DNA of 64,000 nt from Primorskyibacter marinus (lineage in GTDB: Bacteria > Pseudomonadota > Alphaproteobacteria > Rhodobacterales > Rhodobacteraceae). Of the stretch, positions 31,270 to 40,498 are shown piece by piece. Each line of letters starts with the position of its first letter. The first letter of the stretch is position 1. The position numbers and the translations under genes were made by a program. Location: contig NZ_QJSD01000004.1 of the NCBI RefSeq assembly GCF_003313245.1, positions 62,001 through 126,000 of the forward strand, given 5' to 3'. The notes under the pieces were generated by a model. That model ran no database searches. It was not told the origin of the DNA and worked only from the letters and a program-made list of their open reading frames with translations.

Positions 31270-32055
31270 TCACTGTTCCCATTCGGGGGGGCGCTTTTCG
31301 ATGAAGGCACTGATGCCCTCGGCCGTATCGCTGTGCAGCATGTTTTCCACCATGACCTGACCGGTATGCGCATAAGCCTCTGCGGCCGTCATTTCGATCT
31401 GGTCGTAAAAGGCGCGTTTGCCGATCCTGACGGCGGTGCCCAGCTTGTCGGCAACGCTCTGTGCAAGCGCCTCGGCCTCTGCCGCCACGGCATCGGGTGC
31501 CACGACGCGATTGACCAGCCCGAGTTCCAGCGCGCGCTGCGCGTCGATGAAACTGCCGGTGGTCAACATCTCGAACGCCTGTTTGCGGGGGATATTGCGC
31601 GACAGCGCCACCATCGGGGTTGAACAGAACAGCCCGATATTGACCCCGTTCACACCAAAGCGGGTGCCCGTCGCGGCCACCGCCATATCGCAGGACGCCA
31701 CAAGCTGGCAGCCCGCTGCCGTCGCGATGCCGTGGACCTGTGCAATGACGGGCTGGGGCAGGGCGCGGATCGCCAGCATCACCTCTGTGCAGCGATCGAA
31801 CAGATCCTTGAAATAGGCACGACCGCCATCCTCTGCCTGACGTCCGGCAGTCATCTGTTTCAGATCGTGGCCCGCGCAAAACGCCTTGCCTTCGCCCGAC
31901 AGGATCACCGCGCGGATCGTCGTGTCATCTTGCAGCGCCTCGAATTCCGCCTTGAGCGCCGCCAGCATCTCTTCTGACAGCGCATTCAGCCGTTCCGGCG
32001 CGTTCATATGCAGCCGTCTGACAGCGTCCGTATCATGCCGTTCGAGAATTCCCAT
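31270..32055 (-). CDS. Enoyl-CoA hydratase/isomerase-family protein lacking the usual catalytic glutamates
   Basis: 261-residue crotonase-fold protein with oxyanion-hole glycine motif KAFCAGHDLKQM and GIATAAGCQLVASCDMAVA. In true enoyl-CoA hydratases the GCEL glutamate and a second glutamate near FGxPE are catalytic; here they are Gln (GCQL) and Asn (FGVNGVNIG). This pattern matches the ECHDC3-like branch, whose reaction is unsettled. AGGAGG precedes ATG at 32055. Divergent from the thioesterase-like gene 59 bp away. Confidence 0.85.
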   Translation of the reverse strand: MGILERHDTDAVRRLHMNAPERLNALSEEMLAALKAEFEALQDDTTIRAVILSGEGKAFCAGHDLKQMTAGRQAEDGGRAYFKDLFDRCTEVMLAIRALPQPVIAQVHGIATAAGCQLVASCDMAVAATGTRFGVNGVNIGLFCSTPMVALSRNIPRKQAFEMLTTGSFIDAQRALELGLVNRVVAPDAVAAEAEALAQSVADKLGTAVRIGKRAFYDQIEMTAAEAYAHTGQVMVENMLHSDTAEGISAFIEKRPPEWEQ

Positions 32056-32114
32056 CTTGTCCTCCTGCTGCTGACAGGCCAACCCTAGGCGGCAAGCGTC
32101 TGAGAGGGAAGAGA

Positions 32115-32543
32115 ATGCAGTTGAAAATGACCACAGAAGACCTGACCGAGTTCATGGCAGAGGTGTTCCCGCAGGTTGTCGGGGATTTCGCGGTCGAGGA
32201 TGTCCGCCCGATGGGCATCACCATGCGGCTGATCGTCAGTGACCGTCATCTGCGGCCCGGCGGCACAGTTTCCGGCCCGTCAATGTTCGCGCTGGCGGAT
32301 GTGGCCGTCTATCTTGCCGTCCTTGCGATGATCGGCCCGCAAGCTCTGGCCGTTACCACGAACTGTTCCATTGATTTCATGCGCAAGCCAGCCGCGGGCG
32401 TTGATCTGATCGCCGAGTGCCGTTTGCTGAAGCTGGGTCGCGTATTGGCCGTGGGCGATGTGCTGATCCATTCCGAAGGCCATGAGGCACCCGTCGCCAA
32501 GGCCAGCCTGACCTATTCGATCCCGCCTGTTCCGGTGGGGTAA
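32115..32543 (+). CDS. PaaI-like hotdog-fold thioesterase
   Basis: 142 residues. Hotdog-fold signs: VRPMGITMRLIVSDRHLRPGGTVSGPSMFALADVAVYLAVLA with the catalytic-region acidic Asp on the central helix, and the strand TTNCSIDFMRKPAAG. Likely cleaves acyl-CoA; substrate unknown. Start at 32115 taken with AGGGAAGAG just upstream; ATG at 32127 is possible. Confidence 0.82.
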   Translation: MQLKMTTEDLTEFMAEVFPQVVGDFAVEDVRPMGITMRLIVSDRHLRPGGTVSGPSMFALADVAVYLAVLAMIGPQALAVTTNCSIDFMRKPAAGVDLIAECRLLKLGRVLAVGDVLIHSEGHEAPVAKASLTYSIPPVPVG

Positions 32544-32901
32544 CTTCGTGCCATGTGTCGTAGAATGAACTTGTGCAGGTGAGGATGTCCCGAGCCCGGT
32601 TGCGGGCATTGATCCAGAGCAGTCATTCGGTGGTATCGCGGCAAGGCGGTTCCATTCCTGCCGGCGTCGCCGCGCCTGACGTTGTGGAGACTGCGGTCAC
32701 GATGCAATCGCGCCCGGCGGGGTGGAATCCGGTCCGCAAATGTGGGGTATAATGATACCTATTTTGTAGGACATTGTTTTCATTGTATAAATCAGTAAAA
32801 CTGCCGCTTGACCTGCTTTCCGTGCCGTATATAACCCGGCAATCGAATTCGGATACCGAACTGTTATCGGTGTTCCAACCAAACCAAAGGGCAATCCCGT
32901 C
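32544..32901. other. Gap upstream of rplM with promoter and a small palindrome
   Basis: 358 bp. A 55-codon frame (32585-32752) is open but shows no family. GGTAT-AATG-ATACC (32746-32759) is a perfect inverted repeat of unknown role. AT-rich DNA then leads into the rplM promoter. Confidence 0.45.
32808..32835 (+). promoter_or_regulatory. Sigma-70-type promoter of rplM-rpsI
   Basis: -35 TTGACC (32808-32813), 16-bp spacer, -10 TATAAC (32830-32835), inside an AT-rich stretch 66 bp before rplM. Confidence 0.65.
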
Positions 32902-33369
32902 ATGAAAACCTTTTCTGCTACTCCGGCAGACATCGACAAGAAATGGATCCTGATCGACGCCGAAGGCGTGATTCTGGGCCGTCTTGCTTCGATCGTGGCC
33001 ACGCGCCTGCGCGGCAAGCACAAGGCAAGCTTCACGCCGAACATGGACATGGGCGACAATGTCATCATCATCAACGCCGACAAGGTGCAGATGACCGGCA
33101 ACAAGCGCGCTGACAAGAAATACTACTGGCACACAGGTCATCCGGGCGGCATCAAGCACCGCACTGCCGGTCAGATCCTGGAAGGCAAGTACCCCGAGCG
33201 TGTCGTGACCTCTGCGGTCAAGCGGATGCTGCCGGGCAACCGTCTGTCGCGTCAGGTGCTGACCAACCTGCGCGTTTATGCCGGGGCAGAGCACCCGCAT
33301 GAGGCGCAGCAGCCCGAAGTGCTGGACGTGAAGAACATGAACTCCAAAAACACTCGGGTGGCAAAATAA
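32902..33369 (+). CDS. rplM: 50S ribosomal protein L13
   Basis: 155 residues. Early assembly protein of the large subunit. Typical L13 blocks [45 protein letters not shown] and [10 protein letters not shown]. Stop overlaps the rpsI start by one base (TAATG). Confidence 0.97.
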   Translation: MKTFSATPADIDKKWILIDAEGVILGRLASIVATRLRGKHKASFTPNMDMGDNVIIINADKVQMTGNKRADKKYYWHTGHPGGIKHRTAGQILEGKYPERVVTSAVKRMLPGNRLSRQVLTNLRVYAGAEHPHEAQQPEVLDVKNMNSKNTRVAK

Positions 33370-33854
33370 TGGCTGACCAGATCAACACTCTCGAAGACCT
33401 GAACACGGTCGCCGGCATCGAGCCGGTCGCCGAGGTCGAAACCCCGCGTGAACCCGTCCGTGACGAGCTTGGCCGTGCCTATGCCACAGGCAAGCGGAAG
33501 GACGCGGTTGCCCGTGTCTGGATCAAGCCGGGCTCCGGCAAGGTTGTCGTCAACGGCAAGCCGATCAACACATATTTCGCGCGTCCCGTGCTTCAGATGA
33601 TCCTCAAGCAGCCCTTCACCGTGTCGGGCACAGAAGATCAGTTCGACGTGATGGCCACCGTCAAGGGCGGCGGTCTGTCCGGTCAGGCCGGTGCGGTCAA
33701 GCACGGCGTGTCCAAGGCGCTGCAACTTTACGATCCCAGCTTGCGCGGCGCGCTGAAGGCGGCAGGCTTCCTGACCCGTGACAGCCGTGTTGTCGAACGT
33801 AAGAAATACGGTAAGGCCAAGGCGCGTAAGAGCTTCCAGTTCTCCAAGCGTTAA
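33369..33854 (+). CDS. rpsI: 30S ribosomal protein S9
   Basis: 161 residues. The N-terminal extension of about 30 residues (acidic, [20 protein letters not shown]) is usual in this order. Core [20 protein letters not shown] and the basic tail ending [11 protein letters not shown], which reaches the P-site tRNA. Same operon as rplM. Confidence 0.97.
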   Translation: MADQINTLEDLNTVAGIEPVAEVETPREPVRDELGRAYATGKRKDAVARVWIKPGSGKVVVNGKPINTYFARPVLQMILKQPFTVSGTEDQFDVMATVKGGGLSGQAGAVKHGVSKALQLYDPSLRGALKAAGFLTRDSRVVERKKYGKAKARKSFQFSKR

Positions 33855-33888
33855 GCTGGCGATTACGTCTAATCTGCTTACACTATGT

Positions 33889-33924
33889 ACCGCGCGTGCT
33901 GGAAATTGGCATGCGCGGTTCTTT
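33889..33924 (+). terminator. Terminator after rpsI
   Basis: Stem ACCGCGCGTGC with GCATGCGCGGT (one G-T pair), 9-nt loop, then TTCTTT. Ends the rplM-rpsI transcript just before the next gene. Confidence 0.75.
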
Positions 33925-33937
33925 AGGATAGTCGACG

Positions 33938-34864
33938 TTGTCCCTGCAAACCATATATTTCGTTTATACTGAGCGCAAAATCCACGTCGGCAGCACATTT
34001 ATGCGCTGCGTTCAGATGAATGAAATTCTGAATGCAACGTTTGGTGATCGCATAAACGCTCGGCTTGTCGTTATGCCCGAGAGGAAGAGCGAAGGGTTTG
34101 CAGCACAGGAGCGGTGGGCGCTTTCGATGCCGCGGGATGCGGTATATTTCTTTGCCAAAACATCGGTAAGGTCGTTGACGACGGTAGCGGCCCGCATCCT
34201 TGGTATGCGTTCCCGCGGAATCTTGTTCGACCATGTTGATGAAGAACCACAAAAGCTGCGACTTGAGCTCGCGGATCGACACATTTGCTGCTCGTACGCA
34301 CAACTTCAACGATTTCGCACGATAGGGCCCGAGGTTGCGTCCAAGGCGCGCCTCGTTCTGCATGCGGCGGATATTCGTCTGCATAATCTTCCGCAAGCGC
34401 AGCAGGAGCGTTTTGCGCCGCTCTATTTAGGTGATCCCCTCAATACTCAAATTCCTGAGACGCTGCGACCGCAAATCGAGGTTCTCAATGCGCGCGATCA
34501 GAATGAGTTTCGAGCAGTGCTCCGGCACTTGCCGGAATACAATCTGCATTTCGCAGCGCGGCTTTTCCAGTCGGGATTGGAACAAACAGCAAAACCGTTC
34601 CTCAAAGGATTTACCGCTGCACATATCGGAGCGAACATCCTGCTGCCCAGAAACGTAGAAGACGCAGAATATTTCTTGGGCGCGGATTATCCGTATTTCT
34701 ACGACGAGTCAGAAGGTGTTGAAGCGGCTTTCGAGCGCGCATACGACGATTTCGGTGGTCACAATTGGCGCAAGGCGCGTGAACGAATGATTGCCATGTC
34801 GAACGCAGTGAACCCTCAAATGATTGCACGCCAGTTGCTGGACGTCGTGGACGAGTTCTATTGA
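33938..34864 (+). CDS. Glycosyltransferase-like protein of unknown function
   Basis: 308 residues. Alternating beta/alpha pattern with FVYTERKIHVGSTFMRCVQMNEIL at the start and GFTAAHIGANILLPRNVEDAEYFLGADYPYF near the end, which looks like the sugar-nucleotide-binding half of a GT-B enzyme. No clear catalytic motif. TTG start at 33938, without a good ribosome site; ATG at 34001 is an alternative. Composition is visibly less GC-rich than its neighbours. It lies directly before a clear glycosyltransferase, suggesting a shared surface-polysaccharide role. Confidence 0.6.
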   Translation: MSLQTIYFVYTERKIHVGSTFMRCVQMNEILNATFGDRINARLVVMPERKSEGFAAQERWALSMPRDAVYFFAKTSVRSLTTVAARILGMRSRGILFDHVDEEPQKLRLELADRHICCSYAQLQRFRTIGPEVASKARLVLHAADIRLHNLPQAQQERFAPLYLGDPLNTQIPETLRPQIEVLNARDQNEFRAVLRHLPEYNLHFAARLFQSGLEQTAKPFLKGFTAAHIGANILLPRNVEDAEYFLGADYPYFYDESEGVEAAFERAYDDFGGHNWRKARERMIAMSNAVNPQMIARQLLDVVDEFY

Positions 34865-34896
34865 CTGGTCGAGTGGCAAAAAGAGAAAGAGCGATA

Positions 34897-36033
34897 ATGA
34901 AAGCCTGTATCGTGGTCGGCACTTACTTTTCACCGGGTCAGACATTTGTAAACAGACATATCGAGAAACTCTTTGGCGGCGATACCTGCGTCATCTCGGA
35001 CACCCTGAATGATCTGCGTGATACTGATGATCGGTTTATGGGCTGGCATTCAGTGCCGGTATCCGGCGTCACGAAACCTTTTCAAAGACTGGCAAACCAC
35101 CTGCGCCACGGGTCCAGCCGAATGCCGCATGGTGCCGCCCACCGCGCGGTACGCAAATTTCTGCGCGAACAGGCCCCTGATGTGATCCTTGCGGAATTCG
35201 GGCCGCAGGGCGTTGCCATAGCGCCGATCGCCAACCAGTTGGGCATCCCGGTGTTTTGTTACTTTCGCGGTAGTGACGCCTCTTCGCGCATTCGCCACGA
35301 TCATGTACAGCGCGCCTATCAACGCATGATGCCGCGCCTTGAGGGGGTCTTCGCAGTATCGCAATTCCTGCTCGACAATCTGGCGCGGCGCGACATCCGG
35401 CATCCGAACGCTGTCGTCATCCCGTCGGGCGTGGATGTGCGGCGCTTCGTGCCCGAAGACAAGACGCCGCTAAGCTGCCTGGGTGTGGGACGTTTTGTCG
35501 AGAAGAAAGCGCCTCTGTTGACGATCCGTGCTTTCGCGGCGGCGACACAGGATCTGGACAATGCGCATCTGACGATGATTGGCGATGGCGATTTGCTGGA
35601 GAGCGCCCGCCTGTTGGTGAGTGAACTGGGAATTGCGCACAAAGTCAGCCTGCCGGGTGCCTTGCCGCATGAAGACGTGCGGCAGCATCTGGAGCGGACG
35701 GAATTCTACATACAGCATTCGGTCACGGCGAATAACGGCAATACCGAAGGGCTGCCAACGGCCATTCAGGAGGCCATGTCCGCCGGTTGTATCACCGTTT
35801 CGACGCGGCATGCGGGTATTCCCGAGGCTGTCGAAGAGGGACGGTCAGGGTTTCTTGTCGATGAGCTGGATGAGGTCGCATTTACCAACGCGATCCGCGA
35901 CGCGGTGAACCTGCCGGAAGAAAAACGCCATGAGATGGCAGCTTATGCACGCGCAGTGGCACTTGAGAAGTTCGATAATGCCAAACTGTTGACCCAGCTT
36001 GAACAAGCACTTGCGACAGCGGTCAATCGGTAG
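34897..36033 (+). CDS. Family 4-type glycosyltransferase (GT-B)
   Basis: 378 residues. Rossmann halves with CYFRGSDAS (N-terminal acceptor region), VIPSGVDVRRFVPED, GVGRFVEKKAPLLTIRAFA and the C-terminal nucleotide-sugar motif NGNTEGLPTAIQEAMSAG (EX7E family) followed by GIPEAVEEGRSGFLV. Transfers a sugar from a nucleotide sugar to an unknown acceptor, probably for exopolysaccharide or LPS. ATG at 34897 after AAAGAGCGAT-type site; 32 bp after the preceding gene. Confidence 0.88.
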   Translation: MKACIVVGTYFSPGQTFVNRHIEKLFGGDTCVISDTLNDLRDTDDRFMGWHSVPVSGVTKPFQRLANHLRHGSSRMPHGAAHRAVRKFLREQAPDVILAEFGPQGVAIAPIANQLGIPVFCYFRGSDASSRIRHDHVQRAYQRMMPRLEGVFAVSQFLLDNLARRDIRHPNAVVIPSGVDVRRFVPEDKTPLSCLGVGRFVEKKAPLLTIRAFAAATQDLDNAHLTMIGDGDLLESARLLVSELGIAHKVSLPGALPHEDVRQHLERTEFYIQHSVTANNGNTEGLPTAIQEAMSAGCITVSTRHAGIPEAVEEGRSGFLVDELDEVAFTNAIRDAVNLPEEKRHEMAAYARAVALEKFDNAKLLTQLEQALATAVNR

Positions 36034-36042
36034 CAGCGCGGC

Positions 36043-36660
36043 TTACTCGTCCGGGCGGATCAATCCCAACCCGCGCAAATAGACGCCGATGCCGGATTCC
36101 AGCAGGTCTTCGGGGGGGAAGGGGCTTTGCGTTCCGGGCGAGTTCCTTGCAAATAGCTCCACGACGCCATGACTCATCGCCCAGATATGGGCCGAGAACA
36201 TGGCGGCGGGGGGGCGCTTTTCCGGTGGGATGTGCTGGCTGAGGTCAGTTGCGGCTTGTTCCAGCACGCCGCGAGCGCGGCTGGCAATCGCCGCCAGTTC
36301 CGGCGAGCGATTGACCGATATGCCGCTTTCGAACATCGCAATATAATGGCCGGGGTATTTGCGCGCGAAGGCCAGATAGGCGCGGCCCGTGGCCTCGAAC
36401 GCCGCCAGCGCCGAGGGTTGGCCCGTGTCATAGGCGAATTGCATGACGTCGGCGAAAATCTCATAGCCTTGCCGGGCACCTTCGGCGATCAGATCCTCGC
36501 GCCCCTCAAAATGGCGGTAGACCGCGGCCGGTGTGACGCCTGCCTGCTTGGCAGCTTCCGACAGGGTAAAGCCCATCGGACCCTTGACCTCGATCAGTTC
36601 AAGTGCTGCCTCGATCAGGGCCTGGCGCAGATTGCCGTGGTGATAGCCGCGTTTAGCCAT
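36043..36660 (-). CDS. TetR-family transcriptional regulator
   Basis: 205 residues. HTH at about residues 25-50 ([29 protein letters not shown]), followed by an all-helical ligand domain. Its first 8 bases overlap the end of ppk2, so the two are co-transcribed. Target genes and ligand unknown; the operon position hints at control of ppk2 or of itself. Confidence 0.9.
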   Translation of the reverse strand: MAKRGYHHGNLRQALIEAALELIEVKGPMGFTLSEAAKQAGVTPAAVYRHFEGREDLIAEGARQGYEIFADVMQFAYDTGQPSALAAFEATGRAYLAFARKYPGHYIAMFESGISVNRSPELAAIASRARGVLEQAATDLSQHIPPEKRPPAAMFSAHIWAMSHGVVELFARNSPGTQSPFPPEDLLESGIGVYLRGLGLIRPDE

Positions 36661-37522
36661 CCCAGGTGTCCGGACCCCCGCAGATCTGCCCGTCAATTCT
36701 GCCGAGCGCCTTCTGGTCCTTGCCCGCGTAGTCGATGCCGTGCAACACATGCCGGATCGCTGCCAGCCGGGCGCGGCGCTTGTCGTCAGAGCGGACGATC
36801 GTCCAGGGGGCTTCATCCGTGTGACTGCGCGCGAGGGTCTCGCCGATCGCCTCGGAATAGGCGTCCCATTTGTGCAGGCCTTCGACATCAATCCGGCTGA
36901 GCTTCCAGTGTTTCAGGGGGTCTTGCTCTCGGGCGAGAAAGCGGCGCAACTGCTCGGCCCGCCCGACATTAAGCCAAAGCTTGAAAAGCTGGATGCCCTC
37001 GTCCACGAGCATCCTTTCAAATTCGGGAACTTGCGTGAAGAAATGTTCGCGCTGCGCGTCGGTGCAAAAGCCGAAAACCTTTTCGACGACACCCCTATTA
37101 TACCAGCTGCGGTCGAAGAACACGATCTCGCCGCCCGCCGGCAGGTGGTCGATATAGCGCTGGAAATACCACTGCGTCGCCTCGGTTTCTGTGGGTTTGG
37201 ACAGCGCCACCTGTCGCGCACCTCGCGGATTGAGGTTTTCGCGGAAGCGTTTGATCGTGCCGCCCTTGCCAGAGGCGTCACGTCCCTCGAACACGATCAC
37301 GATGCGTGCGCCGCTGGCTTTGGCCCAGGATTGCATCTTGACCAGTTCGATCTGAAGCGCGTCCATGTCCCTTTGATAGGCTTTGCGCGGCATCCGTTCG
37401 GAATGCGGATAGGTCGGGTTGAGGACGTCACCCTTTTCGGCTCGGGCGATGGCATTGCGGATCGCGGTGGGCGCGTCGTTTTCGTAAAAAGCGCTGATTG
37501 CACCGTCAAAGGGCAACTGCAT
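36653..37522 (-). CDS. ppk2: Polyphosphate kinase 2 family protein
   Basis: 289 residues. PPK2 class I-type enzyme that interconverts polyphosphate and nucleoside di/triphosphates. Walker [15 protein letters not shown], then [13 protein letters not shown] (Walker B/lid), and [19 protein letters not shown] near the end. Complete, with an N-terminal extension of about 65 residues. Preceded on the same strand by an alpha/beta hydrolase gene. Confidence 0.93.
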   Translation of the reverse strand: MQLPFDGAISAFYENDAPTAIRNAIARAEKGDVLNPTYPHSERMPRKAYQRDMDALQIELVKMQSWAKASGARIVIVFEGRDASGKGGTIKRFRENLNPRGARQVALSKPTETEATQWYFQRYIDHLPAGGEIVFFDRSWYNRGVVEKVFGFCTDAQREHFFTQVPEFERMLVDEGIQLFKLWLNVGRAEQLRRFLAREQDPLKHWKLSRIDVEGLHKWDAYSEAIGETLARSHTDEAPWTIVRSDDKRRARLAAIRHVLHGIDYAGKDQKALGRIDGQICGGPDTWDG

Positions 37523-37565
37523 CGGTAACCTCCGGGTTTTGCTTCAATATGGCCATGCGGAGGGG

Positions 37566-38513
37566 TCAGTGCAATCCGGCACGCATCGCGGCCCGGTCTA
37601 TTGCCGCCACGACGTCATCCTCGCGGGTGTGCTGCGGCATATGTCCGGCACCTGTCAGCACGGTCAGATTTGCGTGCGGAATCGCCTCTGCCAGAGCAAC
37701 AGAGTGGATTTGCAGGTCGACCGTCGTGTCGGCATCGCCGTGCAGGATTTCCGTGGGCACAGTGACTTGTGGATAGTGTGGCACCTGGGCGCGCAATTCT
37801 TCTTTCAGGCTGGCGCGCTGATCGGCATTGGCACGCAGGGACTCTCGCCGTAGCGTCAATGCCGCACCGATATGTTGGGCATAGCCTTCGGGCGCGTCTT
37901 CCGGATCAAACACGCCTGTGATGGCGGATTGCACATAGTTTTCGGAGACAAAAGCGGTGAGCAGGGGCACGACCAGCGCCTGTCCAAGCGGGTTTGACGT
38001 GACCTTGTAGAAAAGCGGCAGGCCGGTCGGCCAAGGGTGAGACGCCGCGGCCAATGTGACCAGCCCCGACAGAGCGTCGGGATGTTTCGTGGCCCAGGCC
38101 AGCGCCACGGCCCCGCCATATGACTGACCGACCACGATGGGCTTTGCTGCCCCAAGCTGCGAAGCGGCCTTCTGCAAAAGCGTGGCCTGTCCCGCGATGC
38201 TGCGGTCCTCACGGTCCAGACGGTCCGTATATCCCAGTCCGGGCCGGTCAAAAACGATCACCCGGTAACGATCCGCCAGCCGGTCGACCAAATGAAAGGT
38301 GAAGTCACGCATATTGCCGCTGGCTCCGTGGATCAGCACCAGATCCGGGCCAGCGCCTTTGACCAGCGCGTGTACACGGGTGCCGTCCACCTCCAGAAAC
38401 TGCCCTTCTGGCGGGAAGCTCTGAACGGCCTGCGCCTCGGCTGTTCGGGCGCGCCATTGCACCAGCGCAACGGCCAACAGGATGACCGCTGCGAGGATCA
38501 GCCAGCGTATCAA
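37566..38513 (-). CDS. Alpha/beta-fold hydrolase, membrane-anchored
   Basis: 315 residues. One N-terminal hydrophobic helix ([18 protein letters not shown]), then an alpha/beta-hydrolase core with oxyanion region LIHGASGN, nucleophile elbow GQSYGG, acid HGDADTTV and His in GAGHMPQH. Esterase- or lipase-like, substrate unknown. Starts with TTG overlapping the metA stop by four bases. Confidence 0.88.
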   Translation of the reverse strand: MIRWLILAAVILLAVALVQWRARTAEAQAVQSFPPEGQFLEVDGTRVHALVKGAGPDLVLIHGASGNMRDFTFHLVDRLADRYRVIVFDRPGLGYTDRLDREDRSIAGQATLLQKAASQLGAAKPIVVGQSYGGAVALAWATKHPDALSGLVTLAAASHPWPTGLPLFYKVTSNPLGQALVVPLLTAFVSENYVQSAITGVFDPEDAPEGYAQHIGAALTLRRESLRANADQRASLKEELRAQVPHYPQVTVPTEILHGDADTTVDLQIHSVALAEAIPHANLTVLTGAGHMPQHTREDDVVAAIDRAAMRAGLH

Positions 38514-39442
38514 TGCGATGGCTCGCCTAGCCCGTGCAGGTCAAACGGCGTCGTCTGGTAGATCTCGTTGATCCAGTTCCCGTAAAGCAGGTGCGCGTGA
38601 CTGCGCCAGCGGTTCTGCGGCGGCTGCGAGGGATCGTCGCCGGGATAATAGTTAGCGGGCACGTTGACCGGCGTTCCGGACGCGATGTCGCGGTCATATT
38701 CTTCTTTCAGCGTGCCGCTGTCATATTCCAGGTGGTTGAAGATATAGAGCGCGCGATGCGCCGTGTCCTCGACCAGACAGGGGCCGGTCTCGGCGCTGTC
38801 GATCAGAATATCCAGCCCGCCTACGGCTTCGATTTCGTCGCGTTTCATCTCTGTCCAGCGACTGACCGGCATGACCATATCATCCGAAAACCCACGCAGG
38901 TAGGGCGAGGCAGGCGCGCAGTTGCGGTGCCGGATACAGCCAAAGGCCTTTTGATCGAGCATGTGTTTCTGAACACCGTGGAAGTGATAGATCATTGCCA
39001 TGCCACCCCAGCAGACGCCGAACGTCGAATGCACATGGCTTTGCGTCCAGTCCATCACCTGTTGCAATTCGTCCCAATATGTCACCTCGTCGAAGGCCAG
39101 ATGTTCTATCGGGGCACCGGTGATCACCAACCCGTCGAAACGCTCGTCCGCATCCGCGACCTCGGCGAAGGGGCGGTAAAAGCTCTCCATATGCTCGGCG
39201 GCGGTGTTACGGGCTTCGTGTTCGGTCATCCGGATCAGCGACAACTCAATCTGCAAGGGCGTCGCACCGATCAGCCGGGCAAACTGATTTTCGGTCTGGA
39301 TCTTCTTCGGCATCAGGTTCAACAGACCGATCCGCAAGGGCCGGATGTCCTGCCGCGACGCCTGATCTTCCGACATGACCATGACGCCCTCTTTCGAGAG
39401 AACGTCATAGGCGGGCAGGTCGGCGGGCAGTTTGATAGGCAT
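38510..39442 (-). CDS. metA: Homoserine O-succinyl/acetyltransferase MetA
   Basis: 310 residues. First step of methionine synthesis from homoserine. Signatures: [24 protein letters not shown], the catalytic Cys in [14 protein letters not shown], the His/Glu dyad in [15 protein letters not shown]. Acyl donor (acetyl or succinyl) cannot be decided by eye. ATG at 39442; AAAGAGCTG upstream. No convincing SAM riboswitch seen. Confidence 0.95.
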   Translation of the reverse strand: MPIKLPADLPAYDVLSKEGVMVMSEDQASRQDIRPLRIGLLNLMPKKIQTENQFARLIGATPLQIELSLIRMTEHEARNTAAEHMESFYRPFAEVADADERFDGLVITGAPIEHLAFDEVTYWDELQQVMDWTQSHVHSTFGVCWGGMAMIYHFHGVQKHMLDQKAFGCIRHRNCAPASPYLRGFSDDMVMPVSRWTEMKRDEIEAVGGLDILIDSAETGPCLVEDTAHRALYIFNHLEYDSGTLKEEYDRDIASGTPVNVPANYYPGDDPSQPPQNRWRSHAHLLYGNWINEIYQTTPFDLHGLGEPSH

Positions 39443-39579
39443 AACACAGCTCTTTTTTTCAGGCCGTTGACAGATAAGGCGATCCGCATCGGGCTGCAAG
39501 GCTGGCAACCGGTCCGGTCAGTGTCGTTCGTCAGCGAGCGCGTACAGCATTGTCGGTACCAGCCATATCGAGTCGCTGA

Positions 39580-40443
39580 TCACGGCTTTTGGTCAAGCGC
39601 GTTTGCGATCACCTCGGTGAAATCGGCCTCGTCGCGCACCGTGGCCATATCGCTGGCTTCAACCGTCACGCCCCAGTTTTTGGCGATACCTTCATAGCGC
39701 GGCTGGCGGTGCGCCAACGCCTGCGAATAGGTCCAGCGGATGAAGGAATTCGGATCAACGTCGCTTTCCTGAATGTTGTTTTCACTCAGATATTGCGCCC
39801 ATACCCGATGCAGGAATTCGGGCTGATAGGCCATCGGCTTTGGCGCTTTGTCGAAGCGTCGGATCAGTTCCTCGGTGTGGGCCTCGGACCCGCGTATCCA
39901 GACCATCAGCGACTGGTGGGACAGGTCGCATAGCAGCGCATCTTGCGGGTCCTCGGGGTCTACCCATTCACAGATTGACCCGCCGGTGTCGCAGATGAAA
40001 TGCGGATAGCCATAAAGATCCTGCGCACGGTCGATGAAATACCCGGTATCCGTCAGGGCGGCCATTTCGGCGCGGCGGAACTGTCCCTGACGACGTTCGT
40101 ATTCGGCCATTTCCATCCCGCCCTTGTCGGGGTTGCCCGGTTTGCCAAGGTAGGTGGAGACGGGTGCCAGGTTATCGAACGTGATGTTTGACCCGATATA
40201 GATCGAATCCGTCATCAGCAATTCGCGCAGGAACGGCACCTTCATCGCCTCGCGCTTGGCGTTGTCGGCGATATACTCGCCCATATAGCGGGTGCCGATG
40301 CGGTAATCTATGGAGTAGTGGAACCAGCTGCCCGACTCGCGCAGGATGTTGGACACATGGGTTTTGCCCAGACCCGACATGGCGAACAGGACGACACGTT
40401 TATTGGCGGCGCGGTGCCAGTCCTGGGCGGTCTCGTAGATCAT
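39580..40443 (-). CDS. P-loop ATPase-like protein of unknown function
   Basis: 287 residues. N-terminal Walker A-type loop FAMSGLGKTHVSNIL; later FICDTGGSICEWVDPEDP and DLSHQSLMVWIRGSEAH. The size and order look like a kinase-type P-loop fold. 137 bp upstream of metA on the same strand. Conserved-looking and soluble; no reaction can be assigned. ATG at 40443 follows GAGGA. Confidence 0.7.
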   Translation of the reverse strand: MIYETAQDWHRAANKRVVLFAMSGLGKTHVSNILRESGSWFHYSIDYRIGTRYMGEYIADNAKREAMKVPFLRELLMTDSIYIGSNITFDNLAPVSTYLGKPGNPDKGGMEMAEYERRQGQFRRAEMAALTDTGYFIDRAQDLYGYPHFICDTGGSICEWVDPEDPQDALLCDLSHQSLMVWIRGSEAHTEELIRRFDKAPKPMAYQPEFLHRVWAQYLSENNIQESDVDPNSFIRWTYSQALAHRQPRYEGIAKNWGVTVEASDMATVRDEADFTEVIANALDQKP

Positions 40444-40498
40444 CTGGCATCTGTCCTCTGGCCGGTCCGGATGTTGGTAGCCAGAGTGCCGCGCGGCG

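Noticed and set aside
32585-32752. 55-codon frame upstream of rplM
   Set aside because: No ribosome-site spacing, family resemblance or codon pattern to support it; high-GC DNA often holds such frames.
39443-39579. Possible SAM riboswitch upstream of metA
   Set aside because: The leader has a TTGCAGCC-like stretch but neither the GATTT-type core nor a convincing pseudoknot of SAM-II; too weak to call.
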